From contig CM073321.1 in NCBI GenBank assembly GCA_037043015.1, positions 33,334,101-33,398,100 on the forward strand: DNA of 64,000 bases. Direction: 5' to 3'. The notes under the pieces were generated by a model. That model did not search any database. It was not told the origin of the DNA and worked only from the letters and a program-made list of their open reading frames with translations. The first letter of the stretch is position 1; each line of letters begins with the position of its first letter. The stretch is from Bryum argenteum (Eukaryota; Streptophyta; Bryopsida; Bryales; Bryaceae). The position numbers and the translations under genes were made by a program. This document shows positions 11,974 through 23,400 of this stretch, piece after piece.

Positions 11974-13734
11974 ATGGAGATCGAAGACCATGCCCAGATT
12001 CCTAAGGAAAATGAGGTATTTAAAGTGATTCAAACTTTAGAATTCTGTGGGGTGGTACATTTATAGCTTCAATTTTCTTTTCGTTCACTTACCTTCTTTA
12101 CTCGCTTGGTCATTAAAAGGCGCACATGATTTGGTCATGTGGCTCAACGAATCTGAAATGAGATTTTCATTAACACTTTTATTAACAAGATGATTTTGTG
12201 ATTCTTTCGGTATGATCTTCTCTAATGTTTTCACTTTTTGATGAGTTGAGATTCAATATTTAATTGTATAATATTTGGCAGGAATTTCAAACTCAAGACG
12301 TGTTGCCAGCAACTTCCTGTCCCATTGACTTGAACAACGCTCTTGAAAGTAAAGTACAGCATCGAACACAACACAAGGTGGATTCAATCAACGTCATCAA
12401 CAGCCTTCGAATTCAACCCTTGAAGAAGTTGCAGTTGCTTGTTCCCTTGTGTCAAATGATATCAATGGCCAAGGTGAGGCCAATTGGTGAAATGGGAATA
12501 CAGCATCTCGAGAGGGAATTTGTGAAGGGCTATCGAGACGGAGACCGCGTCATGTACATTTCTATGTACAACAACGAGGAGTTGTCATCGGATGTTACAG
12601 ACGAGGTTAAGTCTCGTTGGAGCCCACTTTGGCAATCGGCGAACCAAGCTTTCGAAGAAGAGCTTCAAGGTGATTCTGATCTACGGCAATTCTTTGGAAA
12701 GATGTTCTTCGTTTGGGAAGGTAACCATTGCCTCCATGCATGGTTAAGACATATTAACAATCATCATGGCGAGGACTCGGATTGGCACATCTCTGTGCAT
12801 TGCATTCTTCTAGATTCCCGTGGCAAAGTTGGCAACCTTCTTCATGCAATGCACGATATCAACTTGTAGGTGTGTACCCCTTTCTACCTCTTACTTTTCA
12901 TCCACACTCTTGAATGCGAGGTTTGTTTTAATACCAGTATTGCTAATTATCTTCTTTTTTGTGTAGGTCTACAGAAAATGATCACGTGAAGAGTAATCTT
13001 CTAGCAAAGCTTTTCCGCATTCGATCGTTTGGTTCGATGAAGTTGGAGGAATTCAGGGATCTCCTCACTCCGGATGAGTACCGGATTTGTTTGACTAACA
13101 AGCCATCTAATCCGAGATGGTTTTCATTGACAACAAAAATATTCATTGCGGTCCTTTACCGAGTAAGAATTCATTCAATACTTTGTTATCATTTGATCCG
13201 TAGATGTATGCATTGTCTGAATTTGTTTCTAAATTTATTTTCGTTTTACATTAGGAGATTGCCACAGCTTTGGATGACGCCGCTAGGGCATACACTGAAA
13301 AAACACCCAAGGAGGATCAAACTGCTACTGGAATTTGGGAAGCGATGACGTTGGCAGCGGATAAAATGGTCGATTCCATTAAGAATAAAGATATCACCAA
13401 GTATTTGGCCATCGCAAATCCCAAAAATGGCGACGAATTTCTTGGCGAGGTGAGACTCTTCACACTACTACAGTAGTTACATTTTTATAGTTTACTATCA
13501 GTCAATTTATCTACGTGGTTATGTGATGTTATTCATCCAGATCAATCGGCATTTTAGTGAATTTCAGAAACCTGAGATGACACTTGATAAGCTCTAGAAG
13601 ATTGTTCCCGCTAATGTGGAAGCCAAATACAAAGCGCGTTGGCTAAGGTGGTGGAACTCTTCCCTTAGTTCGCGGGTTTCGTATAGATTTCTCCCGCCAA
13701 AATTTAAGGAAGTCGACCTCAACCCATGGTTGAA
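11974..13734 (+). pseudogene. ParB-like/DNA-methyltransferase family gene, 5' half (interrupted)
   Basis: Exons 11974-12015, 12282-12865, 12967-13162, 13255-13449 and 13568-13734 join in phase. The second exon resembles a ParB/Srx-type domain: VRPIGEMGIQHLEREF, then VMYIS, FFVWEGNHCLHAW and HISVHCILLDSRG, in the place of the usual 'dGnHRl.A' signature. Later exons are helical and unrecognised, ending in WLRWWNSS. A TAG at 13595-13597 breaks the last exon. That exon is cut at codon 55 by a transposon; the same codon resumes at 25373. The paralogue at 62672 aligns along the whole ParB region and the one at 42726-41884 (minus) along the last exons. ParB-like domains bind DNA or nucleotides in bacterial partition systems and also occur N-terminal to DNA methyltransferases. 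Confidence 0.7.
13731..13734 (+). repeat. Target-site duplication TGAA, left copy
   Basis: TGAA directly before the inverted terminal repeat. The matching TGAA is at 25369-25372. Removing one copy and everything between restores an uninterrupted exon. Confidence 0.85.
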
Positions 13735-13765
13735 GGGTGAATGTACACTAAACCGGGTACAAAAT
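13735..13765 (+). repeat. Left terminal inverted repeat
   Basis: Begins GGGTGAATGTACACTAAACC, continuing GGGTACAAAA. Pairs with 25339-25368 in inverted orientation. Confidence 0.9.
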
Positions 13766-13859
13766 GGGCAACTTTAGTGAGTATATGCTGTACTACGAGG
13801 TATATGAAATTGAGGTAGTTGGGCATGTCAAGGCCTGACGCGTGGGAGTTTTAAGCATT

Positions 13860-14220
13860 AATTGCTTTGGGTGGGCCCGGGAAATCGTCGTGGTGGGGGG
13901 GAAATGCTCGGGTGGGGGGGGGGGGAAAGCTCGGCCTCGGGGGGAAGCTCGGCGTCGGGGGGAAGCTCGGTAGGGAGGCAAGGAAGATGTGTCCAGAGTG
14001 TGTTGACCTTGCTCTCGCGATGTTTTTGCAGCCATTCCCATGCTTTTGCTGCTATCTGTTTAAGCTCGAGGTACTTTAGGATTTTAGAATGAGTTATCGC
14101 TCTCGGTCTGTCGACCTTGCTTTCCGCTTACTCACCTTGCAGCCGCTTACTCGTAGTTCTTGCAGCCCTTTACTCGTAGTTTTTGCAACCGCTTACTCGT
14201 TGCCGCTATTTCTTCAAGCT
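13860..14220 (+). repeat. G-rich and GAAGCTCGG minisatellite, subterminal region
   Basis: A run of ten Gs near 13915-13924 is followed by 14-bp repeats (GGGGAAGCTCGGCGTC type, three copies). At about 14127-14195 a second short repeat occurs (CTTACTCGTAGTTCTTGCAG type). Subterminal repeats of this kind are common in large DNA transposons. No gene here. Confidence 0.6.
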
Positions 14221-14609
14221 CGAGTTTGTTGAAGGTTGAGTGTGTTGATCATTCTCTTGGTCTGAGAATAGTAACATGGTTTTGTATTGCATCGAGGGAG
14301 TCTGGCACGAGGTAGTCTGGCATGGATAGGGTTGTAGACAATATTGAGGTCAGCGCGAGAGTGTTTAGTCATTTTTCGGGCTTCTTAGACCAGACATCTC
14401 GTGGATTAGGAGGGTTTAGTGCTCCGAAGGTAGCCAAAGCTGGATGCTGCTACCTCTTTTTGTTTGTGGATTTTGAAGCGTGCATGGTGCAGGGTGCAGG
14501 GTGCAGGGTGCGGCGGTGCGGTTTTACGGCGGTGCGGCGGTGCGGTATAAGCAACGGTGTAGGGTTTGCTGAAGACTGGGTTCGGGCCTTCGGACTTTAG
14601 CTTTGCGTC

Positions 14610-16142
14610 ATGGGAAAGCGTCCCTGCAAAGCAGGAGCTGGGGAGAGTGAAGAAGAACCCGACGCTGAAGTAGCCTTACTAGATGTGGAGGATAGGATTG
14701 CTGTGTTGAGGAAAGGTAGGCCCCCTCCGCAATACAATGTGGAGGATTTCCGCGACAAGTTTGGGTTGCCTGCTGAAGGTATGAATCCTCACGTAAAGAA
14801 AGATACCGCGGTCATCAAACAAAGTGAGTTGGAGGCAGTTTATGGAGCCCAGAAAGGAAAGAGTGGGTTTTTTTTTGGGAATTGCAAGAATGTAGAGGTG
14901 AAGAATGCCATCAACAAGATTTATCCTGTTGTTTATCAGCATCCCCATGGTCCCAAGAACAAACTGATCGGCAAGGACTTCGCCATTGGGATTGTGGCCG
15001 ATGTTGTGAAGAAACTAGATGTCAGCTGGGCAGCTTTCGCGCTTCAAACAAATAGCAATCAGCGCAGTGCCTGGAAGAAAAATATAGTTACAGCTTTGCA
15101 ATCTAAGGCAGAGCTCGTAGATAAATCCTTCGAGGAGGTGGCAGCTGAGGAGGGTTTGGACGATCTACTGGAGGTAAACTTCAGTCATTCAACCTTGTGC
15201 TTTTAGTATTTACCATTTGTTTTTAGTGTGCTTATAGTGTTTGTAATTCTGCGGTTTTTTTCAGTCTTTGATCAATGTTTCATGACTTGCTGCAGTGGAT
15301 GTATGCGGTGAAGAACGAGGCTTTAGAGAGTCTAGTAGTGACAGTTGCAGGTAGGATTGGAGAAGCTAATGCCCTCATCTGCCAGAAGAAAACGGAGATT
15401 GTGGAATTGTTGGTTGTTATCCGCATGGAGCTGAAGTGCATCAAGAAGGATTTGGAGGAAGCGCTGAAGGAAAAGGAAGACATCTGCAAGAAGGTGGAGA
15501 GCATGCGCATGGCACTAGGGACGATGGGGCAGACTTGTGAAGACTGCCGTTCGAAGATTGCAGCAAATTCAAATGGAGCAGATGCAATCAAACTGCAGAT
15601 GACGTTGGAGTTTTTTAACACCACGTTGGCATTGCAACAGGCTGAATTTGAGAGCATCTCAGCTGAACAGTCCGTGAAGGTGGACAAGCATGAGAGCTTG
15701 CTGAAGAGGACGGATTTCTTGGAGGGTCAGTTAGCCTCTCTAACCTCGCAATTGAATTCCCTAAAGAGGGGTCAACCTGGATTTGCACTTCACCCTCACC
15801 CTATCACATCCTCCATTTCATTCCCTTTGGATGACCATGGTTACATAAAGATAGCAAATTGTGTGGTGTGTGACCTTTCTTTCCCATTCAGTGACATCCT
15901 TGTTTGTAGTTGTAGACACTTGTACGACCCGTGGTGTGCAATTACATGGTTTAGGACTTCTTGGAAATGTAAAGAGAAATCTTGTGAATCCATAGTGCAC
16001 CCTAATTGGTACAAAAGTTTTGGATTTGTTGAGCCCCATGCTGCCCTTCAAGAAAAGGCAGAGGAGCTCGACTGTGAGGTGCAGCGGCAACAGGTGATCT
16101 CCGAGAGGACTACAATTGCGAAGGGAAAATTCCCTGATATTG
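14610..16142 (+). CDS. Coiled-coil protein with RING-like zinc site (5' part of SET gene)
   Basis: ATG 14610; exon 14610-15173, intron, exon 15296-16142, phases matching, then an intron to 16926. Residues 1-188 are an unrecognised basic domain (NVEDFRDKFGLP, FFFGNCKNVEVKNAINKIYPVV). The second exon begins with a long coiled coil (about 15330-15770; heptad-rich, Lys/Glu/Leu). It continues into a Cys/His cluster: CVVCDLSFPF, LVCSCRHLYDPWC, WKCKEKSCE, resembling a RING or related cross-brace zinc site. No stop or shift in this part. Splicing into 16926 in phase (a Gly codon split 1+2) links it to the SET region, so it probably encodes the N-terminus of one protein. A separate upstream gene is possible. 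It lies inside the DNA transposon. Confidence 0.65.
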
Positions 16143-16925
16143 GTGAGATATCTTACCTTCTCATATTCAGTCACTCTCTTTGGGTGTATCATATACTACT
16201 GCAGATATTGTATGCTACATACTTGCATTCATTTAGTATTTAACAATCATGAGTGAAGGATAGAGTTTCCGAATAACGGCCATACAGTGTAGATTGAATT
16301 TGGATGTGTGAAGTATAAGTATTATGATAGGAAAAAGTGTGGCACTGTACCCTACATGAGTAAATGTATAGACTTTTCAATTCATATAATATTTTTTTTG
16401 CTATGCTAGAGTATTCAACGCAACAAACTTATGTATAATTGTCTAGTTAAGTATAGGTTTAGACCATAGTGTAGTATACCATATCCAATACTGGACCACT
16501 GAGTACGAGAACACTCATGTAGTATAAGCCATTGTCTAATTAAGTGTAGGTTTAGACCGTTCTTAATGTAATGTAGTACATTGTGATGTACTAAAATGGA
16601 AGAGAAGTTAGAGAACACACCTATAGTATATGTAGAGTTGTCTAGTTAAGTGCAGCTTTATACCTTACTTACTATACTATAGTACAATATGATAGTACTT
16701 GGAGTACGAGAATACACCTGGAATAAGTAAACGGACTCTCAGAAGTTGTATTCCATACTACCGTGTAGTACAATTGGGACTTCAGTGGTAAGATCGCATA
16801 CCCTGCTGAGTTGATTTTTTGACTCATGTACAAACCCGAGTATAATATTATTGCTCTTTTTAGGTGTATGCTCTTCTCGGGTTTCACTCAAGGCATGAAT
16901 ATGAGTGAGCTGAATATTTTTGCAG
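16143..16925 (+). other. AT-rich intron of the cargo gene
   Basis: GTGAGATA donor at 16143 and TTTTTGCAG acceptor ending at 16925. It contains three imperfect copies of a 100-bp-scale repeat (TTGTCTAGTTAAGTATAGGT near 16438, 16532 and 16635). No coding potential seen. Confidence 0.65.
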
Positions 16926-19377
16926 GTTCATCGCAGCCACTGCCTTCAGGGCCTGTCTCCATGTGTACAGGTGTCTCGAGTGTTGGAGAGGCTAGCCATG
17001 CAAAGAACTCACGATTGAAGCCAAGGATTGAGGAGTCTTGTGGCCGTATTGTCGAATCTTTTGATGACGACACTGGGAAGAATACGCCTGACTCCGACAA
17101 GGTGAAGGGAGATGCTCGCCAATCGCGAGGTGAACCAGATAGTGCTGTAGACGGTTTAGCGCCCCGAGCATTGCATGTTGACCTCGGATTAGGAAGTGGC
17201 AACGACGTTGCACCAGCAGTGCATTGTGAAGGCGAGGAAGATGCTGCGCCTGGCTTTTTGGAGCTCACGACGGATGTAGAAATGCCACCTCTCCCCTTGA
17301 AGATGCGGCCGATGATCTGGACGGAGTTGCAGATCCATGTGATGGAGGTGATACCGCTATAAGTAACCAGGACAACATCGTCCTCAAGTTGAGGGCAGAG
17401 ATTGCAGCATTGAGGGCGCAGAGTCCCTCTAGTTCATCTATCGAGAGGGAGAGCAAATCTCCAACCGCGCTCGAGTCTATCTTGAAGGGAGTGGTGAGGA
17501 AGGTACTGCCGTTCCAGGTATGTCAACCTGATAACAAAGGACCTGTAAAGACAAGGACTTTGGCTGCATTAGCTCCACTTCCAAAGTCTCCTGTTGTCAC
17601 AACTATTCCAGCTGGGGCCCCAACTGATGCAGCTCCGGGCCCCAACTAGTGCAACTGGGGACCCCAACTAGTGCAGCTGGGGCCCCAACTAGTGCAGCTG
17701 GGGCCCCAACTAGTGCAGCTGGGGCCCCAACTAGTGCAGCTGGGGCCCCAACTAGTGCAGCTGGGGCCCCAATTGATGCAGCTCCGGGCCCCAACTATTC
17801 CAGTTGGGGCCCCAACTAGTGCAACTGGGGACCCCAACTATTCCAGCTGGGGCCCCAACTAGTGCAGCTGGGGGCCCCAACTACTCCAGCTGGGGCCCCA
17901 ACTAGTGCAAATGTTGGGGCCCCAATCGATGCAAATGGGGTCCCAATCGATGCAAATGGGGCCCCAACTATACCAAATGGGGCCCCAAATCGATGCAAAC
18001 AAGGGGCCCCAACTATTCCAGTTGGGGCCCCAACTAGTGCAACTGGGGACCCCAACTATTCCAGCTGGGGCCCCAACTAGTGGAGCTGGGGGCCCCAATT
18101 TGTGCAGCTGGGGGATTTTTGAGAGTGGTGATAGGTGTACGGTGAAGTGTGGGCGGGGCTGTGGGACAAAGAGGAGGCGCTGTCCTTGTGCTACTGTTCA
18201 AGGGGGACTACCTCCATACGAGCAAATGGGCTACTTCACCCACACTACATTGAGACGGTACTACCTTAACTTTGACCTTTGCATGTGTATTAAATTGGAA
18301 TGTTGTCTAAAATGTTTGTTGTCATTGACTAGGCAACGAGAGAAAAGGCTGGAGAAGTGGAGGACATCTACGAATACTGCGATGAACAAGATTGTGTGGC
18401 GTTGGTGAAAGGAATGTGCAGCGGCCATATATCTCGTACATTTTTGAAGGAATGTAGCAATAACTGTGGATGTCACAGGAACTGCACAAACCGGATTGTA
18501 CAACGAGCTTTAAGAAGAAGACTACAGGTTAGTTTCTAGAGTAGTTGAAATTCAGCGTTGTTTTAAGCTTACATTATAAAACATTTGCATGGTTTCATTT
18601 GCAAATGCTTTATAATGTAAATGATTTTTATCTTGAATTGTATTCTGGTGTTTCAGATCTTTTGGACAAACTCAACGAAAGAGTGGGGTATACGCACTTT
18701 GGAGGACCTTCCGCAGGGAGCCTTTGTGTTTGAATATGTTGGACAGATAGTGAGTAACCAAGAGATGTCAACCCGGCGACATCACGAGAAGTTTGTGATG
18801 GACCTCGATGCGGATTGGAGGAATGAACAGAAGCTGACTGATGATGAGGCTTTGTGTCTGGATGCTACAAAGTGTGGGAACGTGTCTTGTTACCTGAACC
18901 ACAGGTAAGTTATGTGGTTTTAACATTTTCTTTGAATTTGTTGTATGAACATGGTGTAGGAACATGGAGTGAAAATTGTGTATGAACATGTTGTGTGTGC
19001 TCCTTAGGTGTTTGGATGCAAACCTTGTTGATATTCCGGTCAAGATTGATTCTATGGAATCACGATACTATCATGTGAGTACAATCAATAATTTATTTAG
19101 TATGCTTTCAATTGTTGTTTACAATTGTGATGATTTCCAACGCCTACCGGTTTGGATATGGGAACAGGTTGCATTTTTCACAAAACATGAAGTGAAGGTG
19201 GGCGAGGAGCTTACTTGGGATTACGGCATTAGTTTTGAAGATGCGGACAACTCAGCCGTGTGGTTCAGATGTTGCTGCAACAGCCCGTACTGCAGGGACA
19301 TCGGTGCCGGTCAGCTAAGCCCCAGAGCAGAAGAATTTATCGTAGCCTGTCGAAAAACCTTAATGACTTTTACTTAG
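16926..19377 (+). pseudogene. SUVR-type SET-domain lysine methyltransferase region
   Basis: Exons 16926-17517, a repeat-rich stretch to 18112, about 18113-18257, 18333-18527, 18657-18904, 19008-19074 and 19168-19377 (TAG). The order is a Cys-rich pre-SET (CTVKCGRGCGTKRRRCPC, then FLKECSNNCGCHRNC), SET proper (WGIRTLEDLPQGAFVFEYVGQ; NHRCLDANLVDIPV; ELTWDYGI) and post-SET (CCCNSPYCRD). Spacing fits plant SUVR1/2/4 H3K9 methyltransferases, nuclear enzymes using S-adenosylmethionine. The catalytic WDYG tyrosine and NH..C..AN pocket are present, but the usual Arg before the aromatic of 'RF.NH' is Cys. The frame must shift near 17270, within the GGGGCCCC repeat, and at the 18257/18333 junction. Those are decay, assembly errors or undetected introns. 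The 3' SET exons are intact. Confidence 0.75.
17610..18115 (+). repeat. 21-bp GGGGCCCC minisatellite inside the SET gene
   Basis: About two dozen imperfect units of GCAGCTGGGGCCCCAACTAGT (21 bp), with variants in which GCAGCT becomes GCAAAT or TCCAGC. In one frame it codes for AGAPTSA heptads; in another, QLGPQLV. Single-base indels make units switch frame. Each unit has an 8-bp GGGGCCCC palindrome. It lies between the disordered region and the pre-SET cysteines. Confidence 0.9.
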
Positions 19378-19424
19378 TGTATCATACTCGATATGTTACC
19401 TCAATGACTTATACCTTACTAGTG

Positions 19425-19478
19425 CATTATACTACTAGTACTGTACAGTACTGTACTGTAAGTACTAGTAGTATAATG
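19425..19478. repeat. Perfect 18-bp inverted repeat just after the SET stop codon
   Basis: Arms 19425-19442 (CATTATACTACTAGTACT) and 19461-19478 are exact reverse complements around an 18-nt loop that is itself nearly self-complementary (GTACAGTACTGTAC). It could act in 3'-end formation of the convergent genes; that is a guess. Confidence 0.85.
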
Positions 19479-19514
19479 TACTACTAGTAAATAGTAATGT
19501 AGTTACTACGAACT

Positions 19515-19800
19515 GTGAGGAGCCGGTTTGGTTCCCTGTGTTATTTCAATAACTTAGAAGTAGGTAATAATACTACTAGTACTGTCCAGTTACTAGTGAG
19601 GAGCCCGTTTGGTTCCCTGAGTTACCTCAATAACTTATACGTAGGAAATAATTCTCCTAGTACTGTCTACTTACGGATATCGGAGCCGGTTTGGTTCCAT
19701 GTGTTACCTCAATGAATTATACCTCTGAAATAATACTACTAGTCCTGTACTAGCACTTTCTAGTTACTACGAACTGTGAGAAGCTGGTTTGGTTCCCTGT
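19515..19800 (+). repeat. ~83-bp tandem repeat, four units
   Basis: The block GAGCCGGTTTGGTTCCCTGT recurs at about 19517, 19600, 19681 and 19787, with shared CCTCAATAACTTATA and ATACTACTAGTACTGT segments between. Spacing is about 83, 81 and 106 bp. It fills the gap between the two convergent transposon genes. Confidence 0.8.
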
Positions 19801-20485
19801 GTGTATTGTGCTTCCTATGAGTATGTCCATGTGTGTTTTCTTTGTTAGCTGAATGTCATAAATTTTATACAAGCTGCATATATAATGTCCAAACCAGTCG
19901 AGATCTCTGTTTGAATCGTAGAGTGAGAAGGGCAAATGGCAAAAGATTTTAATCGGGGTGAGAGTTCGGGGTATTGAACCCGACGGGGTAAAAGTGATTT
20001 CTCCCATATTGTTGGAAAAGTTACCTCACAGGGTAAATAAATATAGAAGTTACCCCTGTTCCTTTCGTCAGCAAGACACCGATTCGTCCTTCAGATCGGG
20101 GACGAGAGAAATCATAAGGGGAAAGTACCTTGCCCTTGATGTGGGGGGGGGACCGGTTCTTGCATGACACAATTGAACACCCAAACTGGAGCTAGTCCAT
20201 GTTTGGTATTTTTTTTTTTTTTTTTTTTACTAACTGATTTTCTACCACTCCCCCATGTATGCACGTATCATCATATCATGCCACAAGTATATAAAGTACT
20301 CGGTAAGTATACAGGGCATGGAGAGTATATAAAGTATACTGATACACTCAAAGTATATTACAGTATTACATTCAAAGTATATTACAGAATTTATTCAGAC
20401 CCAAGAATGTAACCACATAGTATTATATACTCTATCAAGAAGACAAAAATTCACCAAATGTTGTTGTTATTAATTTTATCATACA
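19801..20485. other. Non-coding spacer between convergent genes
   Basis: No gene. It has a T-run near 20209-20228 and short GTATATAAAGTAT repeats at about 20288-20400. It is probably the shared 3' region of the SET gene and the transposase. Confidence 0.5.
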
Positions 20486-23400
20486 TCAAAACCCCTCAAG
20501 GCTGGTCCTAATGACTTCGATAGTTTCACTACTCAGCTGATAAACAAGATCATCCCCTTTCACTCTATGAAGAGCGGATACCATTGTGAACTTGCAGGCA
20601 AGAACTAAATCCGCATCAATGTAAGCAAGTTGGGAATTACTCAAATACACATATGATTGCTCACTATTCCCCCATTTTTGATAGTAGGTACGTGCAATAA
20701 CGTGTTGTCCACGCTCGAACTCTCCACCCCACACGCAGTTGAAGCTCTCTTGCACAAGTTGTTTTTCTTTTTGGCATTGCAGAATGTAAAAGTCAACACC
20801 TTCCACATTGCCTCTGATCGTAGGAACAGCAAAATTTTCACCAATTTTCACCAAACCTCCAAGCGATTCATCATCGGATACATAATCCCACGGCTCTTCA
20901 TCAGCAGAGTTGCTTCCTTCTCCTGGACCAGGTAGCATTTGGTCCCTCACAAAAGTCACATTAGTGGGGGCTAGTTTCACAACCCTCCAAGACTTAACAT
21001 GTGATGTATTCTCACAAGATTGCCACTCACTATCTATACATGGCGCACAATAGCAAGCAAGCTCTCTCACCATCAGCAATGTCGGGTCCGCTGGTGAGAC
21101 TGCGTGTATGGAATGAAAATTCCTTGAACCTGGGATTGTGTCACATCCATGTACATGAGTCCTCTCCACATCATTTGGCTTGATGTTGTAAAAGTGTCTA
21201 TACGACACTATTCTCTTGGATTGAAGAGAACTCAACATAAGGCCTGACATGGACTCCTGTAGAAAATCCACCACATGCTTGGCGTCCTGCAACTTTCTTG
21301 ACGGATTGTGAAGTTGCTCTGTCCAAAGAGCCCGCTTCACTACAGCTCCCGCCCCATCCCATTCCCCCTTTCCATGACCTGTCCCAAAGAAATTCCAAGT
21401 AATCTCACACTTGCCCCTTAGTCCAGGACAACGACTTACAAAATACATTGATCTAGCCCCTTTAAACTGCCCTGCACACCCATCACTCCACACCCAATGG
21501 CGGGAGGGGTTAACACCTTCAGATTTCATCCAGGCCCAATGAAGAAGCAAACAATGCTGGACAAAGAAGGTGTCATGAGTGCGGTCATCAGAAACATAAA
21601 AATGAGTGTCTTTCCTTATTTTACCTGTTGTCATATCCATGCGGTATGTGATATGAACTAGTATCGTTACCTGTGAAGATTGCCAATTCATAGATTGTAT
21701 TTCATTCTGAATCTCAAAAGTATAATTTTCTGCAAAGTCTATGTGAGACAGAACCACATCGTGAGGCAATGTGTCCATACTTTTCCGACATTGCACATCT
21801 TGCCACCAAGCAACAAAATTATGAGTCACAAATTTCTGCAATCTTGGCAACAAATATTGTATGAAATCATAGCAAGAAGTTTCCTTAAATACTTCCTGAA
21901 TTTTCTTCCTCGGCTCTCCATTGTCATTGAACCCGACTAACTCGTTCTCAAAACACCTCCATTTCAACGTCCACGTCGAATTCATCCTTTCCAGGGGACA
22001 GATTGGGAGTTTATCTGCACCTTAGTTTGCACACAACCCCATGAGACATTCGAGCTTGTGAAATTCGGCAGTCTCAGCCTTAGAGCAGACAATTTGCTCC
22101 CACAACATTGTGACTCCTTTGAAACTATATTCTTTCGCACAGCATGTCGGTCCAGATGCATCAATGCAAAGTGGACAGTCGCAAACGCAAGAAAGAGAGG
22201 GGTGTAGTCCCTTGCTGGCATTTCGAATGTTGTTGTTCATCCCTTCCCGCAACAAGTCCATCTCTACGTGATATTTGCAACAGCAAACATTGCGGTCTTT
22301 GCACCTCTTCACAAAAAACGGCTTCAGTCTCTCGAATGTGCTTAATCCTATGGACTGGTCTTCATGCGCCATACGGAACCGAGAATGGAAAGAAGCCTGC
22401 CAGAATCAATAATTGGTGCATGTCCAGTGAAGGTAAGTGAATGACCGCAACACAATCAGTCTATACTTGAAACTCGTAAGCATAGAAGGCATCGTAAGTC
22501 AATGAATATACTTTTGAGGATATGTGGGACACTATTATATTCATACTTGAATACTATACCCACATACAAAGTTTACGAAAGAGGGACTTTGAGAAGTATA
22601 TAATAGTTCACTATATACAAACAGCAGTACATGCATGGTACTCTATATAGTAAATACTGACACTAAATATACAATGATATGTATGTATGATATACATAAT
22701 GTATAATTGAGATTCAGACATATACTAGTAAGTATATATTAGAATAGACGAAGAAGGTGGGGTCTAGCATGTAAACCATCCAGTACTCCGGTGCACCTTA
22801 CAGTACATTATATCCTTTAGAAGGTACTCTGTTATGGACTCCTACACCGAATGGGTACACTATTTTGGACTCCTACACCGAATGCATACATTGTTTTGGA
22901 CTCCTACACCGAATGGATACTACTACCAGTACACATTGTGTACAAACGGTTCAACAACACACCATCAAAAGTCTACAAGATTAAGGCATGTAATGAGGAG
23001 TACAATTGAAGTTAAAAACGTACCAGGCTTTTCAAGAGGAAGTGTGTTGGGTAATGCTCATAAGTCTTCGGCCCCAACCTCTTCCATGTTACGTCCTTCT
23101 TGTTGGGACTTACACGAGTTTCTGAAGCCGACCACATACTAACTAGAGCTTTGCTGCTGTTCGAGATGCCTTTTCGCTTTCAACGTTCAGCCAGTGTGAA
23201 AATTGAAGAACCATTCGATTCAAGATTTTGGCGCCTTTGAATTGCATTGGAGATGTTTGTTACCTTTGTGCCGAGGACCCTTGATAGTGCTCGAACCCCA
23301 GGAACATCTCTGCAAACCGCGGCTTCTAGCAGCGTTGTCTTCCTCACCAACTTCTCTTTCGAAGTCGGAATCTTTAGTGATTCCAATTCCGTCCTGTAAC

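Noticed and set aside
16415-16890. Short frames in the 16.1-16.9 kb region as exons
   Set aside because: AT-rich repeated intron sequence bounded by good donor and acceptor sites.
17603-18098. Trp/Gly/Pro-rich minus-strand proteins over the 21-bp repeat
   Set aside because: Antisense reading of the minisatellite within the SET gene.
19950-20000. tRNA-like segment (AGTTCGGGGTATTGAACCCG)
   Set aside because: It has a T-arm-like look, but no acceptor or anticodon arms could be folded around it.
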